Shown one piece after another: positions 1-9,459 of a stretch of DNA of 64,000 bases. The DNA comes from Lederbergia wuyishanensis (GTDB lineage: Bacteria; Bacillota; Bacilli; Bacillales; Bacillaceae_C), in contig NZ_JALIRM010000005.1 in the NCBI RefSeq assembly GCF_022900255.1, forward strand, positions 92,116 to 156,115. The letters run 5' to 3'. The notes under the pieces are model-generated. The model had not been told where the DNA came from. It searched no databases and saw only the letters and a program-made list of their open reading frames with translations. How positions within the stretch are numbered: the stretch's first letter is position 1; each line of letters opens with the position of its first letter. The position numbers were made by a program, and so were the translations under genes.

Positions 1-362
1 AAGTAGAAATAAATAACATCTTTGAATTAAACGATGTGAGTCAGGTAAAAGAGATTTTGCCTGAAAAGTATGAAAACGTAATTGTGAAGCTTGGTGCAAA
101 AGGATCCATGATGATTAATGCACAAGGAAATACTACAAGAGTGAGCGGATATTCAATTAAACCAATTGATACAACAGGTGCAGGAGATTCTTTTAATGCC
201 GGCCTTATTTATGGATATTTACATGGATTGAAAAATAGCGAGTTATTAGAATTTGCGAATGCCTGTGGAGCTTTGGCTACATTAAGAATCGGAGGAGCAA
301 GTTCAGTTCCGAGCGTAGCGGACGTCATAGCGTTCCAAACGGAAAATAAGATTGTGAATTAG
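1..362 (+). CDS. PfkB-family sugar kinase, C-terminal part (5' end outside window)
   Basis: The reading frame is open from base 3 to the stop at 360-362, so this is the tail of a gene that starts upstream. The visible 120 residues hold the PfkB/ribokinase signature DTTGAGDSFNAGL, which forms the anion hole and carries the catalytic Asp of GAGD, followed by the usual C-terminal helices. Members phosphorylate sugars such as fructose, ribose, tagatose-6-phosphate or KDG, and the substrate cannot be told from this fragment. Amino-sugar catabolic genes lie 1.5 kb downstream but are separated by another gene and a terminator, so a shared pathway is only a guess. Two LacI-type palindromes follow the stop codon directly. 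Confidence 0.85.
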   Translation, partial: VEINNIFELNDVSQVKEILPEKYENVIVKLGAKGSMMINAQGNTTRVSGYSIKPIDTTGAGDSFNAGLIYGYLHGLKNSELLEFANACGALATLRIGGASSVPSVADVIAFQTENKIVN

Positions 363-376
363 AAGGAAATATAAAC

Positions 377-424
377 TAATCAAACGTTTGGTTAAAAGAA
401 GGTTGCTAATCAAACGTTTGATTA
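377..424. promoter_or_regulatory. Paired LacI-type palindromic operators
   Basis: TAATCAAACGTTTGGTTA (377-394) and the perfect palindrome TAATCAAACGTTTGATTA (407-424) lie exactly 30 bp apart, about three helical turns, beginning 15 nt after the kinase stop. A central CG flanked by AAA/TTT is typical of LacI/GalR-family operators, and the equal phasing suggests co-operative binding. No LacI-family gene is in the window, so the regulator is presumably upstream. It is odd that the pair sits 3' of the kinase rather than in front of a sugar operon. Confidence 0.55.
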
Positions 425-531
425 ATTAGTGAAGTGCTGAACAAGATTCATGCTTGAAGGGTACATAGGGAAGGGAACGCGAGTATAGCATTGTTAAATA
501 TTTTAAAATAAAAATGAATTACATAATTCCT

Positions 532-561
532 GCATACTTCTCTCCAGGTTTCACATAATGT
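532..561 (+). promoter_or_regulatory. Candidate sigma-E type sporulation promoter
   Basis: GCATACT (532-538) and CATAATGT (554-561) are separated by 15 nt. This resembles the mother-cell sigma-E consensus of an ATA-containing -35 and a CATACANT-like -10. It lies about 90 nt before the start of the duplicated ATPase gene. No good sigma-A promoter was noticed in the same 290-bp gap. The match is by eye and short, so the call is tentative. Confidence 0.3.
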
Positions 562-652
562 AGAAGAAAATGTGTTTTCATAATGGGTGGACTTTGCCAA
601 GCTAGTTAGCATAGGCTAAATGGAACGATTCTTCAACAGGAGTTGACAATAG

Positions 653-1756
653 ATGGGCGGGAAAATATTAAAGTACTTCGCAGGAGGAAATACAGCTAAA
701 GGATTTTATAGTTTGTATGATACTAACTTAGTTGACCTGGAAAGAGTGTTTATTTTATCAGGAAAGTCCAAAAATGAAAAAACGAATATTATTAATCATT
801 TTATAAAAAAGTGGAAAGATCTTGATTATCCGATGGAGATTTTTTATCGTGCTAGTAATCCAGAACATGTAGAGGGATTAATCATAAGAAATCTAAATTT
901 TGCCATTGTGGATGGGGATTATCCACGTGAAATAGGGAAGGAACAGGTCGGTGCACAATGGGAAACGATTGATTTGGATCAATCAGACAGAACAGCTCGC
1001 TTAGATGGTGAATTGAATGAGGTAACGGATCTCAAGTTAAAAATTCAACAATCGTATCTTAATGCATATAACTCTTATCAGACTGGGCTGAAGGTTCATG
1101 ATGAGTGGGAGCGTATATATATTGATCACATGAATTTTGATTTAGCAGATAAAGTCGCAACTTCTTTGATTGCTGCATTATTTAAAAAAGCTATTCCAGT
1201 AACTCACAAGGATTCAATTATAAGGCGTCGTTTCCTAGGAGCAGCTACCCCTATTGGACCAGTCGATTTTGTTGATAATATTACAGAGGGTTTGAGCACC
1301 AGATACTTTTTAAAAGGTCGAGCGGGTACGGGGAAATCAACCTTATTAAAAAAGGTAGCTGCGGAAGCTGAAAGAAACGGCTACGATATTGAAATATATC
1401 ATTGTGGGTTTGATCCTAATAGCCTAGACATGATTGTTGTAAGAGAGCTAGGTTGGGCTGTATTTGACAGCACTTCACCTCATGAATATTTTCCGGAAAA
1501 AACTGGAGATGAAGTTATAGACATGTATGAGCTGACTGTCGCTCCAGGTACTGATGAAGCTTTTGCAGAAGAAATTGCCAATATTGAAGCACGATATCAT
1601 GAACAAATGAAGTTGGGGAAATTTTATTTAGCCGAGGCTAAAAAATATGAAGATGAATTAGAAGAGATTTATTGTAAAGTTTCAGATCATAGCCAAACAA
1701 ACCTTATGATTGATGAACTGGATCACTTATTAGTAAATCAATCGAATCAATTGTAA
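653..1756 (+). CDS. Duplicated P-loop ATPase-like protein (PRK06851-type)
   Basis: This 367-residue protein of unknown function resembles the family catalogued as PRK06851. The C-terminal half (from about residue 195) carries an intact Walker A motif, GRAGTGKST. The N-terminal half repeats the same layout: a matching strand, then SGKSKNEKTN where the P-loop should be, then parallel blocks such as EIFYRASNPEHVEGLIIRNL against EIYHCGFDPNSLDMIVVREL. It therefore looks like an internal duplication with one nucleotide site lost. The start has AGGAG about 10 nt upstream. The gene stands alone, closed by a terminator, behind a possible sigma-E promoter. Similar proteins occur in spore formers, and a sporulation role is inference. 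Confidence 0.75.
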   Translation: MGGKILKYFAGGNTAKGFYSLYDTNLVDLERVFILSGKSKNEKTNIINHFIKKWKDLDYPMEIFYRASNPEHVEGLIIRNLNFAIVDGDYPREIGKEQVGAQWETIDLDQSDRTARLDGELNEVTDLKLKIQQSYLNAYNSYQTGLKVHDEWERIYIDHMNFDLADKVATSLIAALFKKAIPVTHKDSIIRRRFLGAATPIGPVDFVDNITEGLSTRYFLKGRAGTGKSTLLKKVAAEAERNGYDIEIYHCGFDPNSLDMIVVRELGWAVFDSTSPHEYFPEKTGDEVIDMYELTVAPGTDEAFAEEIANIEARYHEQMKLGKFYLAEAKKYEDELEEIYCKVSDHSQTNLMIDELDHLLVNQSNQL

Positions 1757-1762
1757 TTAAGT

Positions 1763-1795
1763 CCTTCTTGCATTATAAGAAGGTCTATTTTTTTA
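1763..1795 (+). terminator. Rho-independent terminator
   Basis: CCTTCTT (1763-1769) pairs with AAGAAGG (1777-1783) around a 7-nt loop and is followed by a T-rich tail. It closes the ATPase gene. Confidence 0.75.
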
Positions 1796-1828
1796 TAAGG
1801 AAATGCTTCAATTTTTTACAACACATGA

Positions 1829-1853
1829 TATAATTAGAACAACTGGTCATGAC
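1829..1853 (+). promoter_or_regulatory. Promoter and candidate GntR operator
   Basis: A perfect -10 box TATAAT (1829-1834) is followed 11 nt later by the palindrome GTCATGAC (1846-1853), and ATGACA occurs again just downstream. A dyad just downstream of the -10 box suits autorepression by the HutC-type regulator encoded immediately after it. The -35 region is poor. Confidence 0.5.
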
Positions 1854-1898
1854 AACATGACAAGGTAATAGATTCTGTTTTAAGGAGTGGAAATTAAG

Positions 1899-2618
1899 AT
1901 GGTTGAAAAAGACAACCGTTTGCCGCTCTATTATCAATTAATGGACGTAATTATCGGCAAAATTGAATCAGGGGAATTAAAGGATCATGATAAGCTTCCT
2001 TCCGAGCGTGAATTATGCGAAACGTATAATGTAAGCCGTACGACTGTAAGACAGACAATGCAAGAGCTTGAAAAGGAAAAGCTAATTTACAAACAACATG
2101 GAAAAGGTACATTTGTTTCGCCGAAGGTTATCAATCAAAGCCTTCTTAAATTTTATAGTTTTACAGAAGAGATGAAAAAGATTAATAAAATCCCTTCGAC
2201 AAAAGTATTAGCTTTTGAAGAAATTGAAAGTGATATTAAAACGGCGAAAAAAATGAACATCAATGAAGGAACAAAGGTTTATAAAATAACTAGGCTACGC
2301 TTCGCTGATGATGAACCGATGATGTATGAAACATCTTATCTTCCTCATAGCAGATTTCCCGAATTAAACGGGGCAGATTTAGAAAGTATGCCGATGTATA
2401 CTTTGTTTCGTGAAAAATATGAAGCAATCATTACAAAGGCTTCAGAAAGATTTGCAGCAATTCCAACATCAAAAAAAGAAGCATCACTGCTAAACATCCA
2501 AGAAGGAGAGCCTAGTCTCTTGATTAACCGAATTAGTTTTGAGGGAGATAACGTGATTGAATACACGATCACGATTGCCAGGGGAGATAAGTTCACCTAT
2601 TCGGTTGAATTAAATTAA
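1899..2618 (+). CDS. GntR-family (HutC/UTRA) transcriptional regulator
   Basis: The product has 239 residues, the usual length for HutC-type GntR regulators. The N-terminal winged helix includes KLPSERELCETYNVSRTTVR (about residues 30-50), followed by KHGKGTFV-like wing residues (QHGKGTFVS). The rest is a UTRA effector-binding domain that in relatives senses phosphorylated sugars. I chose ATG 1899 over GTG 1887 because AAGGAG (1883-1888) is correctly spaced for it. The gene leads directly into an AgaS-type and an aldolase gene, so it probably represses that operon and responds to an amino-sugar phosphate. A dyad at 1846-1853 is a candidate autoregulatory operator. Confidence 0.9.
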   Translation: MVEKDNRLPLYYQLMDVIIGKIESGELKDHDKLPSERELCETYNVSRTTVRQTMQELEKEKLIYKQHGKGTFVSPKVINQSLLKFYSFTEEMKKINKIPSTKVLAFEEIESDIKTAKKMNINEGTKVYKITRLRFADDEPMMYETSYLPHSRFPELNGADLESMPMYTLFREKYEAIITKASERFAAIPTSKKEASLLNIQEGEPSLLINRISFEGDNVIEYTITIARGDKFTYSVELN

Positions 2619-2635
2619 TGGAAAGGTTGGAGAAA

Positions 2636-4637
<2,002 letters not shown>

Positions 4638-4650
4638 TAAAAATGTATTA

Positions 4651-4694
4651 ACAAACGGAACCTAACATGAGTCGGGTTCCGTTTGTTTTTTTTG
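4651..4694 (+). terminator. Strong Rho-independent terminator
   Basis: ACAAACGGAACC (4651-4662) pairs perfectly with GGTTCCGTTTGT (4675-4686), followed by an eight-T run. It ends the agaS-aldolase operon. Confidence 0.92.
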
Positions 4695-4745
4695 TGTTTT
4701 TGTCCTTTTCATATGAACATATTATTAATAATGTGATATATTATA

Positions 4746-4800
4746 TATAATAACAATGTTTAATGTATACATGTGTACTTCTCTGGAGGACACATGTATA
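4746..4800 (+). promoter_or_regulatory. kbl leader: -10 box and 11-bp hairpin around an upstream start codon
   Basis: TATAAT at 4746-4751 is a likely -10 box. It is followed by TATACATGTGT (4766-4776) and its exact reverse complement ACACATGTATA (4790-4800), separated by 13 nt. The loop contains the Shine-Dalgarno sequence GGAGG (4785-4789), and the right arm contains the start codon of a short upstream ORF. The dyad could be an RNA switch on that ORF or a DNA operator. The arrangement does not look accidental. Confidence 0.5.
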
Positions 4801-4844
4801 TAAGGCGCTTACATGGAAACACTTTTACCATAATGGAGGGATGA
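4794..4844 (+). CDS. Short upstream ORF / leader peptide before kbl
   Basis: An ATG at 4794 lies five bases after GGAGG and opens a 16-codon ORF reading [16 protein letters not shown], ending in TGA at 4842-4844. That is two bases before the kbl start codon, and the kbl ribosome site (GGAGGG, 4835-4840) lies inside the ORF. The geometry suggests translational coupling or a regulatory leader peptide. Two adjacent-region threonine codons (ACT, ACC) are notable in front of a threonine-degrading operon but are too few to prove sensing. Confidence 0.45.
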   Translation: MYIRRLHGNTFTIMEG

Positions 4845-4846
4845 AA

Positions 4847-6037
4847 ATGTCGAGTCAAACATTGGATCAATTTTTAACGGAAAATCTAGAACAGTTACGT
4901 AACCAAGGTCTTTACAATGAAATCGAAACAGTAGAAAGTGCGAATGGTCCCATCATTACATTGAATGGAAAAAAACAAATTAATCTATCTTCAAACAATT
5001 ACCTAGGGCTGGCAACAGATGAGCGCTTAAAAAAAGCAGCCATCGATGCTGTTAATGAATGGGGAGTAGGAGCAGGTGCCGTTAGAACGATTAATGGTAC
5101 TTTAACGCTTCACGACAAGCTTGAGGAAAAACTTGCTGAATTTAAAGGAACGGAAGCGGCAATTTCTTACCAATCCGGTTTTAATTGTAATATGGCTGCT
5201 ATTTCAGCTGTTATGGATAAAAACGATGCGATTTTATCAGATGAATTAAACCATGCTTCAATCATAGATGGCTGTCGTTTATCAAAAGCAAAAATTATTC
5301 GCGTTAATCATTCAGACATGGATGATCTAAGGAAAAAAGCTAAGGAAGCTAAAGAATCCGGACAATATAACAAAATCATGGTCATCACTGACGGAGTTTT
5401 TTCGATGGATGGCGATATTGCAAAACTTCCTGAAATCATTGAAATCGCTGAAGAATTTGACTTGATTACGTATGTGGACGACGCTCACGGTTCTGGTGTT
5501 CTTGGAAAAGGAGCAGGTACAGTAAAGCATTTTGGCCTTCAAGATAAGGTTGACTTCCAAATCGGTACACTATCAAAAGCAATCGGTGTAGTTGGAGGAT
5601 ATGTAGCAGGGAAAAAAGAATTAATCGACTGGTTGAAGGTAAGATCCCGTCCATTCTTATTTTCTACAGCTGTTACACCAGCTGATGCAGCAGCCGCAAC
5701 AAAAGCCATTGAAATTTTAATGGAAAGCACAGAACTTAATGAGCGTTTATGGGAGAATGGCGACTATTTGAAAAAAGGCTTAAAAAATCTCGGATTTAAT
5801 ATTGGTCATAGTGAAACACCGATAACGCCTGTCATTATTGGAGATGAAAAAACGACTCAAGCGTTTAGTAAACGTCTCTATGAAGAAGGGGTATACGCAA
5901 AATCCATCGTATTTCCGACGGTACCAAAAGGAACGGGACGTGTCCGTAATATGCCAACTGCTGCTCATACGAAGGAAATGCTTGATGAAGCTATTTCTAT
6001 ATATGAGAAAGTTGGAAAGGAATTAAGCATTATCTAA
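4847..6037 (+). CDS. kbl: Glycine C-acetyltransferase (2-amino-3-ketobutyrate CoA ligase)
   Basis: This 396-residue PLP-dependent alpha-oxoamine synthase has the exact family length. It cleaves 2-amino-3-ketobutyrate with CoA to glycine and acetyl-CoA, the second step of threonine degradation. Visible motifs are the substrate region [23 protein letters not shown] with the PLP-contacting Asp/His, and [13 protein letters not shown] holding the Schiff-base lysine. ATG 4847 is chosen over ATG 4841 and upstream codons because GGAGGG (4835-4840) is spaced six bases from it. The threonine dehydrogenase gene follows 22 nt later in the same operon. A hairpin and short upstream ORF precede it. Confidence 0.95.
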   Translation: MSSQTLDQFLTENLEQLRNQGLYNEIETVESANGPIITLNGKKQINLSSNNYLGLATDERLKKAAIDAVNEWGVGAGAVRTINGTLTLHDKLEEKLAEFKGTEAAISYQSGFNCNMAAISAVMDKNDAILSDELNHASIIDGCRLSKAKIIRVNHSDMDDLRKKAKEAKESGQYNKIMVITDGVFSMDGDIAKLPEIIEIAEEFDLITYVDDAHGSGVLGKGAGTVKHFGLQDKVDFQIGTLSKAIGVVGGYVAGKKELIDWLKVRSRPFLFSTAVTPADAAAATKAIEILMESTELNERLWENGDYLKKGLKNLGFNIGHSETPITPVIIGDEKTTQAFSKRLYEEGVYAKSIVFPTVPKGTGRVRNMPTAAHTKEMLDEAISIYEKVGKELSII

Positions 6038-6059
6038 CCCAACATCTGGAGGAAGCAAT

Positions 6060-7028
6060 ATGAAAAAGATTATGATTACTGGAGCATTGGGTCAGATTGG
6101 AACAGAATTAGTGATAAAACTTCGCGAGTTATATGGAGAGGAAAATGTAGTTGTAACGGATATACGTAAAAATGAATCTGTTGCTGCGACATCTGGCCCC
6201 TTTGAAATTTTAGATGTGACCGATGGAAAAAGAATGTTAGAAATAGCCAAGAAATATCAAGTTGATACAATCATGCATTTGGCGGCGATGTTATCTGCTG
6301 TTGCTGAAGCTAAACCACTGGTTGCTTGGGATATCAATATGGGTGGGTTAGTGAATGCACTTGAAACATCAAGGGAATTAGGGCTACAAATGTTTACCCC
6401 AAGCTCAATAGGATCTTTTGGTCCTTCTACCCCGAAGGATGACACACCGCAAGTGACCATTCAGCGCCCCACGACGATGTATGGAGTGAATAAGGTTTCG
6501 GGTGAACTTTTATGTGATTATTATTTTGCAAAATTCGGGGTTGATACAAGAGGAGTCCGTTTTCCTGGATTAATTTCGTATATGGCACCTCCAGGGGGAG
6601 GAACGACCGACTACGCAGTCGAAATTTATTACGATGCTGTTGAAAAGGGAAGATACAATTCTTTCATTGATAAAGGAACATATATGGATATGATGTATAT
6701 GCCTGATGCACTACAGGCGATTGTTCAATTGATGGAGGCGGACCCAGCACTTCTAAAACACCGCAATGCTTATAATATTACAGCTATGAGTGTTGAACCT
6801 GAAGATATCGCAAAAGAAATAAGTCTTCATATACCTAACTTTGATATAAACTATACAATTGATCCTGTTCGCCAATCTATTGCAGAAAGCTGGCCAAATT
6901 CAATAGATGATACAGCAGCAAGAGAGGATTGGGGATTTAAACCCGAATATAACTTGGCGAAAATGACGAAAGATATGCTAGAAAAAATTGAGCTGAAAAT
7001 TGATAAAAAAGGAAAAATGGCTCAATAA
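6060..7028 (+). CDS. SDR-type L-threonine 3-dehydrogenase
   Basis: The product is a 322-residue extended short-chain dehydrogenase. The N-terminal NAD-binding GALGQIG motif, the HLAAMLSA block, the SSIGSFG segment and the catalytic YGVNK (YxxxK) are all visible. SDR-type threonine dehydrogenases, unrelated to the zinc TDH of E. coli, oxidise threonine to 2-amino-3-ketobutyrate and commonly sit beside kbl. Placement 22 nt after kbl with its own GGAGGA site makes this role very likely. Without the neighbour one could only say NAD-dependent epimerase/dehydratase. Confidence 0.9.
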   Translation: MKKIMITGALGQIGTELVIKLRELYGEENVVVTDIRKNESVAATSGPFEILDVTDGKRMLEIAKKYQVDTIMHLAAMLSAVAEAKPLVAWDINMGGLVNALETSRELGLQMFTPSSIGSFGPSTPKDDTPQVTIQRPTTMYGVNKVSGELLCDYYFAKFGVDTRGVRFPGLISYMAPPGGGTTDYAVEIYYDAVEKGRYNSFIDKGTYMDMMYMPDALQAIVQLMEADPALLKHRNAYNITAMSVEPEDIAKEISLHIPNFDINYTIDPVRQSIAESWPNSIDDTAAREDWGFKPEYNLAKMTKDMLEKIELKIDKKGKMAQ

Positions 7029-7042
7029 CAATAATAAAGAAG

Positions 7043-7080
7043 AATCCACCCAGGAAACCCTTGGGTGGATTGCTATTATT
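7043..7080 (+). terminator. Terminator after the threonine operon
   Basis: AATCCACCC (7043-7051) pairs with GGGTGGATT (7063-7071). The T tail is interrupted (GCTATTATT), so efficiency is uncertain. Confidence 0.65.
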
Positions 7081-7149
7081 ACTGATTTATTTCAATTACT
7101 GCATAAATACTTATTTTTAAGACCTTAACTAAAGAAAAGTTTTGCGTTT

Positions 7150-7848
7150 TTATTTATCTAAATGCTCAATAGCATAATCGGCTTCTTCTTGTGTAAATTT
7201 TTCACCGTGCTCAGAGGTTAATTGGTCTCTTATCGCTTCAGGTGACATACTCATTGATTCCTGATAACTTTTTGCTTTTGCCAAGGCATTTTCATTATAA
7301 TCGGCTTTAAGATTGTCTATTGCGAAATGTGCTTCATCTTCAGTAAATTTTTCGCCATGTTCAGAAGTAAGTTGTTCATAGATTCCTTTTTTTGACATGT
7401 ACATAGTGTTTGAATAGGATTCAGCCTTTTTCAGAGCGTTTGCCTTCCAGTCAAATTCGAGTTTGCTTATTGCATACTCGGATGCTTCTGTAGAAAACTT
7501 TTCACCATATTCTGAAGTTAACTGTTCAAAAATAGCACTTTTGGACATGTTCATTGTTTTTGCGTACGATTCGGCTTTTTTCAAAGCAGACTTATATTCA
7601 TTAGGAACGTCATCTTCTGCCTTCGTATCTTCTATTTTCGGTTCCTCTTTTTTATTTTCAGTTTCTTTATTCTCTTTTTGTGTTTCTTTTGCAGGCTGGG
7701 TAGTTGCTGGTTTGCTTTCCTTTTGGGTATCCTTGCTCGTATCATCTCCACCAGAAGCTAGCTTCACCACTACAATAATAGCAATTACCCATACCCACCA
7801 TCTTTTATAGAATGGTTTTTTCTGTTTTTCTTGTTGCTTCATTCTCAT
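7150..7848 (-). CDS. Membrane-anchored Ltp-family protein with three Ltp repeats
   Basis: The 232-residue protein has a basic N-terminus, one membrane segment (about residues 17-31), a charged Lys/Glu/Thr linker (about 35-85) and three similar repeats of about 48 residues (about 88-136, 137-184 and 185-232). Each repeat contains a form of QLTSEHGEKF and an ending like ADYAIEHL. This is the Ltp domain (host cell surface-exposed lipoprotein, PF07553), first known from the Streptococcus phage TP-J34 protein that blocks DNA injection by superinfecting phages. No lipobox Cys is present, so here it is anchored by a transmembrane helix. It is monocistronic on the minus strand. Its function in this host is unknown. 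Confidence 0.8.
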   Translation of the reverse strand: MRMKQQEKQKKPFYKRWWVWVIAIIVVVKLASGGDDTSKDTQKESKPATTQPAKETQKENKETENKKEEPKIEDTKAEDDVPNEYKSALKKAESYAKTMNMSKSAIFEQLTSEYGEKFSTEASEYAISKLEFDWKANALKKAESYSNTMYMSKKGIYEQLTSEHGEKFTEDEAHFAIDNLKADYNENALAKAKSYQESMSMSPEAIRDQLTSEHGEKFTQEEADYAIEHLDK

Positions 7849-8059
7849 TTTCCCCCTAATATGTTGAACTATGTCAAATTATATCATTAAACATAGTACT
7901 ATAGGTCTATGCACTTTTTACCACTATGTCCAAAAATTGTAAACCCATAGTGAGTTATTCAATGTTTTTACTGTCTGAATTGCACTAAGGACATTTAATA
8001 TCTTTTATAAAGATCTTTTCTTAAACATTGTTGCTATATTTTGTTAATTAAAATAATAA
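7849..8059. other. Intergenic, nothing recognised
   Basis: AT-rich DNA upstream of the Ltp gene (minus strand) that presumably contains its promoter. No ORF, structured RNA or clear regulator site was recognised before the dispersed repeat that begins near 8060. Confidence 0.4.
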
Positions 8060-8200
8060 GAATAAATTTGGAACTCAAAACTTAGTCATTCCGCCGAGAA
8101 AAGAGCTACGTACTTCATAAGAATTGCTAACTTCACCTTTTAAGGGTAAAAGCCGGCTTTTGGGCTTTAACAATAACAACAAACTTTACGAAAATAGCCT
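8060..8200. repeat. Dispersed intergenic repeat, copy 1 (about 140 bp)
   Basis: This stretch aligns over its whole length with 34571-34711. Shared blocks include AAAACTTAGT, GAAAAGAGCT, CTTCATAA, GGCTTTTGGGCTTT and CAATAACAACAAACTTTACG. The copies have diverged in the middle but keep length and order. No ORF is present. It may be a miniature element or a conserved structured RNA segment. It lies between two minus-strand genes. Confidence 0.7.
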
Positions 8201-8249
8201 TCATTAATTCTGTAAATACACTTACATCCGTTGGCAGATTCAATGGGAT

Positions 8250-8280
8250 GAAAAAAAGTATGGTTTCAAAAACCATACTT
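8250..8280 (-). terminator. Terminator of the O-methyltransferase gene
   Basis: AAGTATGGTTT (8256-8266) and AAACCATACTT (8270-8280) form an 11-bp stem. The A run at 8250-8256 gives the U tail on the minus strand. It lies just after the stop codon. Confidence 0.88.
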
Positions 8281-8290
8281 CGTTTATCTC

Positions 8291-9265
8291 TTAAATCGGT
8301 TGACACTCAACTAAAAAGCCGCCATGCTGCCATGTAGAAGTTATCTTCAAACCGACTTCATGAGCCATTTCTCGGAATTCAGACAATGAGATTGGCTTGC
8401 CTCCAACTAGGACCATTTCAATACTCAAATGGTGTGATTCTTCATCTGGTGTTACTCCACCCATTATTACGATTCGGCCTGATGGGCGAGCGGCCTCAGC
8501 ACAACGCCGCAAAATTTCCTTTTTCTCTTTGTCTGGCCAGTTTCCAATTACTTTTTTCAGTAAGTAAATATCTGCACCTGCAGGAAGAGGATCAAAGAAA
8601 CTCTGCCCAGAAACTGTGACACGATCACTGACACCTGCTGCTTGAAAAATTTCTGCTGATCGAGCTGCCGTTCCAGGAAGATCGACCAACGTACCGTGGA
8701 TGTGTGGTCTGGCACGAAGAATTTCCGCTAGCATCGCTCCAGTGCCACCGCCGACGTCCACAACAGTTTTGACTGAATCCCAGTCCCCCGTTATTGGAAA
8801 ATGAGGATCAGGAACCCCGTGCCCCGCAATTCCCATTAAATCATCGAAGCTTTTTCCGACATCAGGATTGGCAGCAAGATCCTCCCAAAAAGGAAGGCCG
8901 AACTGCTCGTGATATCCTGATTCTCCAGTTTTTACGTATGTAGGAAGGGTGCCCCAGGCATAAGCCATACGTCCAAAAATACCTGTTAAGTCAGGACGGT
9001 ATGGAGATTCGACTAGACCCCTAGAAACATCATTAAGACCAAATTGTTTAGGCTCCGTTTCTTCAAAAACCCCTTTACTGACAAGATGTCGCATTACATT
9101 AAGAAGGGCATAAGCATTACTCTCAGTTGCTTTGGCGAGATCATCAATATGATTGATTCCTCTAGAAATATGATCTGCAATGCGGAGGGTTCCAACAGTA
9201 TGTAAACACCAAGGAGTACAAAGATCACTTAAAGCTTCAAGCTTTTCAAAATTAATTTCTGACAT
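8291..9265 (-). CDS. SAM-dependent O-methyltransferase (Methyltransf_2 family)
   Basis: The 324-residue protein has an N-terminal winged-helix dimerisation domain (LEALSDLCTPWCLHTVGTLR onwards) and a C-terminal class I SAM domain. Visible motifs are VVDVGGGTGAMLAE (SAM loop) and TLVDLPGTAARS. It resembles hydroxyindole/acetylserotonin or polyketide O-methyltransferases, usually of secondary metabolism; the substrate is unknown. ATG 9265 has GGAGG (9273-9277) seven bases upstream, so the earlier in-frame ATG is not used. Base composition looks clearly richer in GC than the neighbours, and runs such as ARPSGRIVIM look actinobacterial in style, consistent with acquisition by transfer. No biosynthetic partner genes are adjacent. 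Confidence 0.85.
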   Translation of the reverse strand: MSEINFEKLEALSDLCTPWCLHTVGTLRIADHISRGINHIDDLAKATESNAYALLNVMRHLVSKGVFEETEPKQFGLNDVSRGLVESPYRPDLTGIFGRMAYAWGTLPTYVKTGESGYHEQFGLPFWEDLAANPDVGKSFDDLMGIAGHGVPDPHFPITGDWDSVKTVVDVGGGTGAMLAEILRARPHIHGTLVDLPGTAARSAEIFQAAGVSDRVTVSGQSFFDPLPAGADIYLLKKVIGNWPDKEKKEILRRCAEAARPSGRIVIMGGVTPDEESHHLSIEMVLVGGKPISLSEFREMAHEVGLKITSTWQHGGFLVECQPI

Positions 9266-9423
9266 TAAACTACCTCCAGCTTTCATAGTTAAAATAAAAT
9301 AAATAAGTTATTTAAATGCTACCATGAAAACGCTTTTTTAACACTATATCTAGCAAAATATTGTAAATCAATATTTCTACTAATCTAATAGTGCTCCACA
9401 AATCATTCATCAAGTATATTTGC

Positions 9424-9451
9424 TATAATGGAACTATCTCTAATTTGGAGG
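9424..9451 (+). promoter_or_regulatory. Extended -10 promoter and ribosome site of recQ
   Basis: TGCTATAAT (9421-9429) is a perfect extended -10 element, and GGAGG at 9447-9451 lies eight bases before the TTG start. The very short leader implies a start of transcription near 9436. Confidence 0.6.
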
Positions 9452-9459
9452 TTCATAAG

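Noticed and set aside
7463..7810. 115-codon plus-strand ORF opposite the Ltp gene
   Set aside because: Shadow of the Lys/Glu-rich Ltp frame; no ribosome site and no domain.
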